A stretch of 64,000 nucleotides of DNA from the NCBI GenBank assembly GCA_013423325.1, contig BLJB01000275.1, forward strand, positions 1 through 64,000. Direction: 5' to 3'. The first letter of the stretch is position 1; every line of letters starts with the position of its first letter. The translations under genes were made by a program, and so were the position numbers. The notes beneath the pieces are model-generated. The model ran no database searches. It was not told where the DNA came from and worked only from the letters and a program-made list of their open reading frames with translations. This DNA comes from Usnea hakonensis (lineage: Eukaryota > Ascomycota > Lecanoromycetes > Lecanorales > Parmeliaceae). This document shows positions 50,701-60,802 of the stretch, piece by piece.

Positions 50701-52652
50701 TGAAATGAAGCATACCGTTTGAGGTGTTGTATCGAACAAGGTCGCCGGTCTTGTACATCCTACGTATGGTGGAGCATTCCGCGGCTCCGATGGTAGCCCA
50801 AGCAGGGTTTTCAATGAAAGAATCGTGTGTTCGCTGGGGATCATTCAGATATCCTCGTGCCAAGGTAGGTCCCTCTATGAGAAGCTCGGCCGTACAGCCT
50901 GGAGGAAGAATTCGATTGTGATCCTTTGGATCTACGAGCCAACACTGCACGCCGATTCCGCGTCCAATCTGAGTGAGGTCTTTGTTAACGGACAGGTCAG
51001 AATTTGCTGCAGCAGCGACACAACATTCAGCGGGACCATAGCCATTTATGAGCTTGATTGAAGACCAGGTGGAGAAATTTTCTCGGCTCATTACTTCTCC
51101 AACAAGAAGTAGAGTCTTTAGTTGAGGTACTGCGGAAGGAGTGAAAAAATTGGCAACAGAAGGCGTCAGCACCGCCCAGTCTACTCGCATATCATTGATA
51201 GCTGCGGCAAGGTCGTTGATGCGCGATTTTTCACTGGGAATGCAGACTGTACCCCCGAGTATGAGAGGGGTAAGCGTTTCCTGGATGGATGCGTCGAAAA
51301 TATAGGATGCGTATTGCAGGGCGCGTAGGCCCGGCTCCATGCAGAGCCCTGATTTCTGTGCTTCTGCGGCCGAGCAATATGCACCATGTTCAATAACAAT
51401 CGCCTTAGGCTCACCGGTTGATCCAGATGTGAAAACGACATACACAATGTTTGACGACGAGGCTCGAGTCCCTGAATTCAAGGATCTTTGAGGAAAATTC
51501 CTGAGTGCTTCAGCATCAATCAAAACAACGTTCTCGACAAGAGATGATAGATTCTGGTAATGGATCCGCGAGGATAGCAACGTTTTTGCGGCAAGCTTGC
51601 GTGTAAGACCTTGAAGACGACTTATCGGCTGTGTCGCATCCAGAAGGCAAAACCCAGCTCCTGCCTTTAACACAGCCAAGATGGCAACAGTTGTCCAGAT
51701 AGATTTCTCGAAACAGAGTGGCACAATAACCTCGGGGCCAACACCCATGTTCGACAAGGCCTGCGCCATGCGCTCAACATGAACCCATAGATCATGATAA
51801 GTCAGAGACCCATCCCAGGCGCAGACTGCCTCATGTTCGGGGTGCTGTAAGACTTGTTCATGAATCAGGTCATGCACGCACTTGCTAGACAGGTCGTGTG
51901 GATCTTGGCTCCACAACTTAATCAAACCTCTATGGCGCTCGCTTACGTAATCAAGGTCCATCAATTTTGTGTTCGGCGAAGAAATGATAGATTCTAATAT
52001 TTTGTCGAGAGTACTTGCAAGGATCTCTAGATAGCTTGTGGACAGATCACAGCTATGCGATGTCAATTTGAGATTCAGCTTGCCTTCTGCGCAAGCCGCA
52101 AGTAGCCAAATGTCTCCCTGCGGCAGATGTCAGGTTCTGATTTTGTCAGTCAGGGATGATTGGTCAATTTACCTTCTGAATAAGAGCGTCTTGAGCATCC
52201 TTGCGAGAAGCATCCTGAACCCATACAAACGAGTTTTGATACTGTGAAAAACTTGATTTCGATCTTGCAGAGGCTAAGGGCTGACTTCCACGCACATCAT
52301 CGGCGTAGCAGTCTTGAGCCTTTCTAATGCACTTCAAGAGAGTATCCTCCTCGAAGAAAGCCATACGAAACGTGGAAAGATGGTCGATGGGTATGGCGGG
52401 ATCTGAGATCGGTTTCTTAATGTTTTCCTTTCGGAAGTGGAATGATACGTCGTCCTGCCCAGTGTAACATCGCAAAAGAAGCCCCCAAGCAGTACATAGC
52501 ATGTCATTGAAAAGTGATCCGTTGCTCTTGTCAAAGCCCTGGAACTTTTCGCCAACCTCAAGTTCTATTTCAGTCGATATGAGGTGAGGGCTACTGATGT
52601 CTTCCCCATCCAGTAGAGGGAGGGTGCAAGACGTTGCTTCCGTGTGAGACAT
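28669..52652 (-). CDS. Giant nonribosomal peptide synthetase, five adenylation domains, about 7956 aa
   Basis: Exons are 52652-52173, 52117-31661 (one 20,457-nt exon) and 31602-28669, with introns of 55 and 58 nt; all phases match. Domain order: N-terminal half C; A1-T1-E1; C1-A2-T2; C2-A3-T3-E2; C3-A4-T4; C4-A5-T5-E3; C5-linker-T6; C6-T7*. Every A domain has the TSG[ST]TG, YKTGDL and KLDR motifs. Phosphopantetheine serines (GGDS) are at residues 813, 2358, 3438, 4986, 6076 and 7234; the last carrier reads GGDL (Leu7854) and should be inactive. E domains carry HHLxxDxxSW at 991, 3618 and 6265. C1, C3 and C6 have SHxxxDG, C5 has NHxxxDG, C2 and C4 have HHxxxDG. There is no thioesterase or reductase, so the terminal C may release the product, possibly by cyclisation. 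Predicted product: at least five residues, D-L-D-L-D. Substrates are not assignable with confidence. Confidence 0.93.
31120..31275 (-). repeat. Tandem 78-bp (26-aa) repeat in the NRPS linker
   Basis: Two adjacent 26-codon units sit in the linker between C5 and T6: the first has RPALPRQRTREIIKATIAET, the second RPNMPRQRTRDIIKAAVGET. The core PRQRTRxIIKA is shared and the length is identical, so this is a diverged in-frame duplication. Its role is unknown; it may be a docking or spacer helix. Confidence 0.8.
34560..36110 (-). other. NRPS adenylation domain A5
   Basis: Motifs FTSGSTGRPK, FDVGLME, NGYGPTE and YKTGDLVRY are present. The code read is D-V-M-L-V-G-G-V-I-K. Preceded by C4 (about 37430-36150), followed by T5 and E3 (about 34200-32880), so the last activated residue should be D. 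Confidence 0.75.
37810..39400 (-). other. NRPS adenylation domain A4
   Basis: Motifs FTSGTTGLPK, FDASIME, NAYGPSE and YKTGDLVRY are present. The code read is D-A-M-L-V-G-A-V-I-K. The A8 motif is SRKDSQIKLNG, where the other four domains have GRKDxQxKLHG. Preceded by C3 (about 40780-39460), followed by T4; no E domain. Confidence 0.75.
42480..44000 (-). other. NRPS adenylation domain A3
   Basis: Motifs FTSGSTGKPK, FDASIVE, NAYGPSE and YRTGDLVKY are present. The code read is D-A-V-L-V-G-A-V-V-K. Preceded by C2 (about 45310-44050) and followed by T3 and E2 (about 42130-40830), so a D residue is expected. Codes A3, A4 and A5 share the L-V-G core and suggest related, probably hydrophobic, substrates; that is inference. 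Confidence 0.75.
45690..47250 (-). other. NRPS adenylation domain A2
   Basis: Motifs YTSGSTGKPK, FDNNLEE, NQYGPSE and YKTGDLVRY are present. The code read from the sequence is D-N-E-L-A-G-Q-I-N-K, the most distinct of the five and the only one with a polar residue at position 2. Preceded by C1 (about 48660-47290) and followed by T2; no E domain, so an L residue is expected. Confidence 0.75.
50330..51890 (-). other. NRPS adenylation domain A1
   Basis: Motifs FTSGSTGEPK, FDASIQE, NGYGPAE, YKTGDLVRY and GRKDNQVKLHG are present. Reading by alignment to GrsA positions gives the specificity code D-A-Q-L-L-V-G-V-A-K. The A10 motif is SAKLDRK: the usual Gly before the catalytic Lys is Ala, and the Lys is kept. 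Followed by T1 (Ser813, near 50160) and E1 (about 50030-48700). This module loads the first residue and should epimerise it to D. Confidence 0.75.
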
Positions 52653-55600
52653 GACTGCTTGTTTGGGTTCCTTGCTGAATACTGATGCTTGGTCTCTCTG
52701 TTTCCGAGTCTTAATAAAAATTTCGTTTACTGATTACGACGAGGCTGTAGGTAGATGGTGTGACAAAGATCTGTTGACAAGAACACAGAGACAGGTTGTG
52801 CGCACGTGAATTTTGCGGCATTGCAGGATGCAAAGTACCATTTTAGGAAAATTCTTACTCTATCACTGCTCGTGTCATTTGACCAGAAGTATCTCCGATC
52901 TTTTCACTGCCGAGCTTATCGTTCGCCGCATCGAACAGTGGCAAGAAACTAGGGCAGCTGCACGCGAATTGATGCCCAAGGGAAGGCGGCGTGCATGTGT
53001 GCATGCCCTGATCTCCAAGCCAGCTTCTCACCCTGGTGGTACAAGCGAGTTTTTGGGTTCTTCCTCGATTAGAATAGGCTCCTCCAAACGGTCAAGGGTG
53101 GTAGGCCCAATCGGCCGTTGCAACCCCGTACCGTAGTTTGATTCCATTACCTCAAAACAACGGAGAGTAGTATGCGACCCGGTGGTGGCGTCTTAATGAT
53201 GGCAGGTTTTGAGAGGTTCGAGGGATGAAGCTGTTGGCGTCGCCGCCAAGTAAAGCCACTAAGGGGGTGTAAGATGTCGATGCTGCTGAGTTCAGCCTAC
53301 TGATGCGGTTAAAGCAAGACTTTGCTAGCGGGCATCAGGCGTCAGCTATGACTTTGAAGGATTAAAAGATGTGCCGGGTTGCCCATAGTGCAGCCGGCGT
53401 ATTTCCGCAACAGGGAAGATGGTCTTCCAAACGAAAGCTTCTTCGGAAGTAGTATGGTATGTAGAACACCGTATGGATACCATCTTGTCGACGAATCACC
53501 CGCGATTGTAAGCGAGCGCTCTATCCACATGCAGGTCCGACCTGGACATGAAAGTCCCGATAGGTTGAATCTCGGTTGGATTCTGCAAGTCAGGCATGGC
53601 CGCGGGGCGAAGATTGGGGGTGGCCCGGTGGGGGGTTGCATCTCGACATTGAGTGTGGCATGGTCTGAATCTGTCACTTTAGCATATTTATCCGTATTTG
53701 GATTTGTTTCTCTTGAGGCTTGACTTGTAACGGCAGCTTGTTCGTTTGTTTGTATGGTGGGGGAGGGGAGGATGAATGGTGTGGGGGGGAAAAGGGAAGG
53801 GAAGGATTATTGCGGGGTAGTCTAGCGCTCTAGAAGGGGGTGAGAATGTCTTTGACTTTTTTAGACTGGGAAATTTTCAACTGCATCTCGTAAGCAAATA
53901 CAAATGAGGAGAGAGAAAAAAGTGCGAAAATTGGAGGAGAAAATTAAAAGATTGGCAGAAATTGAACGGCGCATGAAAGCGGTTATGCGCTCAACGCCGA
54001 AAATAAGCATTCCTGCATATGCATGCATGCATACGACGTTGCATCTCACGCGCGCCATCTCCATGTGCTCAGACGATTATCACATGCAATCTTCAGAGAA
54101 ATGAAATCAATTGATTGGTTTCCCCATTTCGAATTAATCTTTGATGCAGCGGAATGGCGTACACACCTGCTGTATATTATTGTATGATGCCTGACTGCGG
54201 TCTTCTTGATGTTAGACCTGAGAGGGCGGCGTAGTGTCTAGTATTTGACAGCTCAAGTAATAGTGGTTGAACGGAAGGGGAAGGGAAAGGGAAAGGGAAA
54301 GGGAGGGACGAAGCGACCTCGGTCTAAAAGTTTAACAATAATAATTACCTCATTTAATGAAAACATAAAGTAAGGACGTACTCGTGTAGGGGAGTAATTT
54401 GCAGTTAGCTGCCTTTTTACCTTTGACTAATTTTTTCTTGCGTTTTACCTTAACACCTCAGCAAGAACCAATGGACCAAGTTTCGGTCTATCCCCAGACG
54501 CCACATTATTACAACAGATACTTATTGGGGCAAGCTCGGGCGAAAGCCGTTAGTACCAACTGCTGGCTAATGTCAGCCTTCTGTGGCGTTTTTAGTCTAT
54601 ACTATATTCAGCTAGGTAAGCACCTGAGCCCGAAAGTACCCCTTCCTCTCTTCCATTTCCCTACTCTATATTTTTCTCATCTTTTCGTCATTTTAGCTAC
54701 AATGGCCCCAACCTAGCCACGTAGCTCATTTCAACGGTCCACATAATTTACCCAACCCGCCCTTCTCTCGAGTTGTCACTTATACCAATCCCTGCGTATG
54801 AACACTTCTAACCGGCGCATATAAAGCGGCCCCAAGATCCGAAACCTCATATCATAATCAAAAAAACATCATTAGTATGTTTTAGTATGTAGTAATACTC
54901 TTGTCGAGTCAGAATGAGGCAAGCCTGCCGCTTCTAAGAAAAACAAAGGCCAGGGGTCTGAAAGGATTTGCTTAGAGTATAGTCTTGGAATCACGACATC
55001 AAGCCACGACTCGTACATGGTTCCCCAAGGGACACCAAGGGACCAAGAATGCACTACCATAAGCTCCAACGTCGCTACAGCTGTAACTTCAGGGTTTGAA
55101 CACCGACGCTATCACGCCGTCTTGACATCTTCCATGTACTCCCGCTGTGGCCTAAATCCACCACATGGAGAAGATCTGCTCCGTCTGCTACTTTATCTCC
55201 CCTGCCTGCATCGGAGATGTCCATCAGGTTAGCGCTGGTAATCGCTAACGTCGAGATGATTTCTGGGTCACGATCCAGGAAAAAATCGTCGAGGAAAAAG
55301 CTACTACTTCCGAAAGAGGCAATCTTGGCTTCAGCGGCTACAAGTTGCGATCCTACTCGTTTAACAGTACACTCAACGCCATGCGAACCAATGCCATACG
55401 ATGTGGTACCCTCGTGCACATCAGAGGCTTCAGGTACTTGTCATCGGGACATCAGGAAGTTCGAACCAAGCTACGAGTCCTAGCCTCGTCCTCATGCTAA
55501 CTGTGTTTTCTCCTTATGCCTGACACGGCCTCATTGATGCGTTCATCTCTTGCTCAAAGAAAATCCCCTCTCGCGGGCATATGAAAGAACTCCCACGACC

Positions 55601-55674
55601 ACCAGCCTCACAAGACCCTGCGCGAGCGTCGCATCTTATGTCACACTGTATTCAAGCACTTCATAACAACAGCA
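52653..55674. other. 3-kb divergent promoter region between NRPS and ABC transporter
   Basis: This region must contain the promoters of both cluster genes. It holds a purine-rich GGGAAA repeat (about 54277-54308), a short TGCATGCA stretch near 54020-54034, and an ATATAAAG box near 54820. There is a 114-codon minus-strand frame at 55419-55075 (core FFLDDFFLDRDPEII), which looks protein-like but lacks a clear start or upstream exon and may be a gene remnant. A plus-strand frame at 54399-54716 contains a possible 90-nt intron but no recognisable domain. No transcription-factor gene or intact tailoring enzyme is seen. Confidence 0.45.
54277..54308. repeat. Purine hexamer repeat (GGGAAA)n
   Basis: A run of GGGAAA/GGGGAA units on the plus strand within the NRPS-ABC intergenic region. 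Such homopurine tracts can exclude nucleosomes; a regulatory role here is only a guess. Confidence 0.6.
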
Positions 55675-58600
55675 ATGGCGGCATCGGCATCCTGCAAGCA
55701 GATCGATGACACTTTTGGCCCTTATGCAGGAGCCTGCCGCGGAGGATTTGATTTCACTTTACTATTCGAAGAAAGCATCCTATCCATACTTCCGCTGGCC
55801 TTGTTACTCATCATTGTACCTTTCCGAATCTCTTACCTCGTGCGAAGAACGATCAAAGTCGATCCAAGTTCCTGGTTAGCCTTTAAGTTGGTAGGTGCTC
55901 CCACCCAACGTTTCATAACGCATTACACCGAATAGGCAATTAAAGTTAAAACTTTGCCTGTGCAGATTCTTTATGCAATCTTTGGGGCGACCCAGCTCAC
56001 TCTGGTTCCGCTATGGTCAAAGCCGACAACTCCCAAGACCACGGCGTCGGTAGCCAATGCCGTTCTAAGCTCAGTGGGTGCCCTTGCATTAGCGATCCTC
56101 TCCTTCGTGGAGCATGAGCGGTCCATCCGACCCTCCTTAGTAATCCAATCCTACTTATCTTTGACTCTTCTGCTCGATGCCGCTCGAGTCAGGACGCTTT
56201 GGCTGCAATCATACAATCATGCCGTCGCCGCGGTTACTACTGTTGTCTTTGTAGTCAAACTTCTCCTTACTGTCTTCGAGACCGTCGAAAAACGCAGCAT
56301 TTTGCAGCCCAAATGGAAGCCGACTTCACCCGAAGCTACCAGCGGCCTCTTCAGCCGATCGGTCTTTTGGTGGCTCAATGGCCTTTTCCGTACTGGATTC
56401 AAAAGGGCATTATCTATGGAAGACATGCTTCCATTGGACAAGCACCTTACATGCGTCTACCTATACCATAGACTACAAACACCCTGGCTGAATTTACCAA
56501 CCAAAGGTCCTCGCTCGCTTCTTTTTCTCTTCTTTGGCAGACTCAAATGGCGTCTTCTAGCAGTGGTTCCACCGCGCCTAGGTCTCATTGCATTCAATTT
56601 TTGTCAACCGTTCTTGATCCAACGCGCCATCAGCTTTTCCTCACGGTCCAAGTCCGAAGACCCCAACAACGTAGGCTACGGCCTTATCGGCGCATATTTC
56701 CTCGTGTACACTGGCATTGCTATCACCACCGGACAATACCAGCACCTGACGTACCGCGCGATAACGATGGCCAGAGGAGGGCTTGTTTCTATGATGTTCG
56801 CTAAGACATCGTCGTTGAAAGCAAACTCCGCTGATCCTGCGACATCTCTGACTCTGATGAGCGCTGATATCGAAAGGATTACCAATGGATGGCAGACAAT
56901 GCACGAAATTTGGGCAAATCTGATTGAGATCGCCCTTGCTATCTACTTGCTGGAACGGCAGCTTGGAGCAGCTTGTGCTATTCCCATCGCAGTAGCCATA
57001 GGCAAGTCTCCCCATTCATTGGCCGAAAGCAATCATGTTTCCCATATGTGTGGAGATGTGCGCTTCTTCAGTGCTGACGACCTTCGCTCGTATAGTCTCA
57101 TTCTTTGGCTCTCTCTTCGTTATGAACTTGGTGGTACAAAGACAGGCTCTATGGCTCGAAGCTATTGAGAGGCGGATCAGCGCCACTACAAAGATGCTGA
57201 GCTCAATGAAGCGCATAAAGATGTGCGGTTTGGCCGATGTCATCTTCAATAACTTGCACGGTCTAAGGTTGCAAGAGCTAGACATCTCCAAAGGTTTTCG
57301 AAGACTCCTCATAGGAAGCATGTTTTTCGCTTACACCACCCCCGTGATTGCCCCCGTCTTGACCTTCATGGTCTTCTCACTTATAGCTCTAAGGAATAGT
57401 GGTGACGGCGGTCTGGATATCAGCAAAGTCTTCACATCGCTTTCCCTATTTGCGCTGCTCGCTGACCCTCTGTCCACATTGATCATGGCAATGAGTGCCT
57501 TTGCTGGCTCTTTAGGCTGCTTTGATCGTATCCAAGTCTTTTTGGAATCCTCTAAGCACGAGGATAAGAGGATCAAACCATTTCGGTACGAGTTCGACAA
57601 CGGACAAAGCTCGCAAAGCGATACTAGCGCCAGTGACAGCCTCAGTTGGGCTGAAAAATCCCAGTCTCGCCTGATTCTCGGAAATGACAAAACTATCATG
57701 TCTATCCCCACGTCCAATGCCAATGCCATCTGTGTGGATGATGGTAGCTTCGGCTGGGAAATTGACAAAGAACCTCTGCTGTCGTCGATCCAAATGAGAA
57801 TTCCGCAGGGAAAGCTCACAATGATTGTCGGGCCTGTAGGTTGTGGCAAAACTACACTGCTGAAAGCACTCCTGGGTGAAGTTCCTGCGTTATCGGGGAC
57901 CATTAAGTTATTCGCTGGCGACGTATCCTACTGTGACCAGTCTCCATTCCACATGAACGGTACCATACGTGACACGATCACTAAATTTTCCGAATACGAT
58001 GATCGTTGGTACAAAGCTATACTCGAAGCTTGTGCTTTAGACGAAGATCTGCGACAGATGCCGTTAGGCGACCAGACACAAATCGGTAGTAAAGGAATCG
58101 CGCTAAGCGGAGGTCAAAGCCAAAGACTTGCATTAGCTCGTGCTGCCTACGCACGACGGGATCTATGCATTCTCGATGACGTACTTAGCGGTCTAGATAT
58201 GGACACTGAACAGCGAGTATTTCACGGTCTCTTCCGCCAGGATGGGCTACTACGCCGCCAAGGCGCCACCAGCATCCTTGCTTCCTCTTCAAGCAAGCGT
58301 CTTCCTTTTGCAGATCACATTGTCGTTCTTGACGAGAATGGCGCAATTGCCGAACAAGGAAGCTTCAGGGAGCTCAACGCAGCCGGCGGCTATGTATCAG
58401 GTTTTGAGCTTCAGCCAGCCGAGTGGGCCGTAAAGCCGACAGAGATGAGCAATTTGGATCAAGTCTTGGCCATGACTACCGCGACCAAGATTGTCTACCC
58501 CACATTACCACCAACTAAAGAGTCCATAGAGGCAGAAGAATTCGAAGCCAATAAAAGAACCGGCGATCTTGCGATATACGCTTATTACGCAAAATCTGTC

Positions 58601-60396
58601 GGTTGGTTTGCGGTGCTAACGTTCATTATCGCCATGTCCGCTTATGTATTTTGCATCTCTTTCCCACAGATCTGGCTCGGCTGGTGGGCGGACGCGAACG
58701 CTCAGCGCCCGAACCAAAAGCTAGGCTACTATCTAGGTATCTACGCCATGCTCGGCGTGATGGGCCTCATCTCATTAATCATCAGTTGCTGGCAAATCAT
58801 AATTACGATGGTGCCCCAATCAGGTGGGAACTTCCACCATCGACTGCTCAAAACGGTGCTCGCAGCTCCACTAACATTTTTCTCGACGACCGACACCGGC
58901 GTTACGCTCAACAGATTCTCGCAAGACCTTCAACTCGTTGACATGGACCTACCTCTCTCGGCACTAAACTTCGTTGCAGCATTCATCCTCTGTCTTGCAC
59001 AAATCATCCTTATAGGCGTTTCTTCAACCTACGCGGCCATCTCATTTCCCGTTTGTTTCCTGTTCGTCTACCTGATCCAAAAGTTCTATCTTCGTACATC
59101 CCGCCAATTGCGATTTCTCGACCTTGAAGCCAAATCACCACTCTACTCTCTATTTGGAGAATCTATCGCCGGGCTCATCACAATCCGTGCATTCGGCTGG
59201 CAACGTTCCCTAGAGGCGAAAAATAGCCAACTCTTGGACCAATCACAGCGGCCATTCTACCTTCTCTTCTCTGTGCAGCGCTGGCTGCAATTAGTGCTAG
59301 ACCTACTGGTCGCCGCAATGGCCATAATGCTAATGTCGCTCATTACCGGTCTGCGTGGTACTCTCAACGGCGCCTCTGTTGGAATAGCCCTACTGAACGT
59401 TATCTTATTCAGCCAGAACCTAAAGCTCGTACTGCAATACTGGACCATGCTCGAAACACACATTGGAGCCGTTAGTCGAATTCGGACCTTTACCAGCATC
59501 ACCAAGCCCGAAGACACATCCAATGAAACGGCGGTACTGCCTCCCGACTGGCCTGCGCACGGCGGCATCGAGTTCAATTCCGTAAGCGCAGGCTACGACC
59601 GCAATCGCGCTGTCCTCAAAGACCTCACGCTCTCCATCCGGGGCGGCGAGAAAATCGGAATCTGCGGACGCACAGGCAGTGGCAAATCATCGTTGATATT
59701 GACGCTCTTCCGGATGATCGAGCTGCGCACGGGCAGCATAACGATTGACGGAGTAGACCTGAGCACCATCCCACGGCACGATGTGCGGTCACGCATCATT
59801 GGACTGCCACAAGATATATTCTTACTCAGTGGGAGCGTGAGGCTGAACATCGATCCTTACGAGCTGGCCACTGACAAGGCAATCATGTCGGCCTTGCAAG
59901 ATGTAAGGTTGTGGGATAGGATACAGGCTAAAGGGGGGTTGGACGTCGATATTGAGGACATGAACCTGTCCCATGGCCAGAAGCAGCTGTTCTGTCTGGC
60001 TCAAGCCCTCTTAAGACAGAGTTCCATTCTCGTCCTTGATGAAGCTACAAGCAGGTATGTATTCTCCATGCTCTATCACTCTCCTTGCACAACGACTCTC
60101 TTGCGACGTCAGTCTCCGGACCTCAAAGAGTGCGCACACTGACAAACGCTCCTCTTCCTAGTCTTGACGATGTGACCGACGCTTTGATCCAGCGCATCAT
60201 CCGGCAAAAATTTTCTGGCCACACCATCATCGCCGTGGCGCATAAATTAGACACAATCACAGACTTCGACAAAGTCGCTGTGCTTGACAAGGGAAGTCTT
60301 GTGGAATTGGACAGTCCGCACAAGCTATTGGCGAAGTCCTCGTCGGCTTTTAGTCACTTGTATAGAAGCTCAGTTCCGGATGGAGCCGACGAGTGA
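55675..60396 (+). CDS. ABC transporter, ABCC (MRP) subfamily, 1489 aa
   Basis: Exons are 55675-55890, 55966-57001, 57072-60054 and 60162-60396. Intron 2 (57002-57071) appears to use a GC donor (G|GCAAGT) with a normal CAG acceptor; the other two are GT-AG. The joined protein has an N-terminal TMD0 as in full-length ABCC proteins, then TMD1, NBD1 (Walker A GPVGCGKTT with Lys677, signature LSGGQSQRLALARA, Walker B CILDDVLSGLD), TMD2, and NBD2 (GRTGSGKSS with Lys1289, signature LSHGQKQLFCLAQA, Walker B ILVLDEATSS). NBD1 has Asp after the Walker B Asp, usual in ABCC proteins, so NBD2 is the main ATPase site. It is divergent from the NRPS and is the likely exporter or self-protection pump for its product; this link is inferred from position. 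Confidence 0.92.
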
Positions 60397-60802
60397 GCCA
60401 GGTGCTGTGGGACAAGCTCTTCAAGGCATACTGACTATGATGAAATCATCACGACATTGGGGTTAAATGGGGGAAGATATTGGGAATCTTGCTCGCCAAT
60501 CGTTTGATAATGGTGACTTAGATAAAAGCGTCTCTCATTTCTGACATAAGCTTTGCGATTCCTCATTCGAACTGTCGGTCATTCCATTATGTATGTAGCA
60601 GATGAATCAAATAAGTCCATGATCGATTACAACTTTTCATAGTTATCGTCGTCTTGATGCCCTCTACAACCTTTGTGCCCGAGGGCCTCGGCTCGAGCAC
60701 TGCCGGCGCTAGCCGGGCTAAACCGCGATTCGCCGGGGCACCCCTTCACTTCAAATCTTTCTATATAAGGTACACAAGGACAATCCTCCGATCTGATACA
60801 AG
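60397..60802. other. Intergenic, ISN1 promoter region
   Basis: 406 bp between the ABC transporter stop and the ISN1 start. Apart from a TATA-like box near 60762 nothing stands out. Confidence 0.4.
60762..60769 (+). promoter_or_regulatory. TATA-like box upstream of ISN1
   Basis: TATATAAG lies 33 bp upstream of the ISN1 ATG. The spacing would give a very short 5' leader. Confidence 0.35.

Noticed and set aside
53342..53723. Overlapping ORFs on both strands and a tRNA-like GAGCGCTCGCTTACAA stretch near 53500
   Set aside because: No acceptor stem or T-arm consensus could be paired, and the ORFs have no coding features.
54399..54716. 105-codon plus-strand ORF with a possible 90-nt intron
   Set aside because: Reads through with or without splicing, shows no domain, and sits in a promoter region; likely chance.
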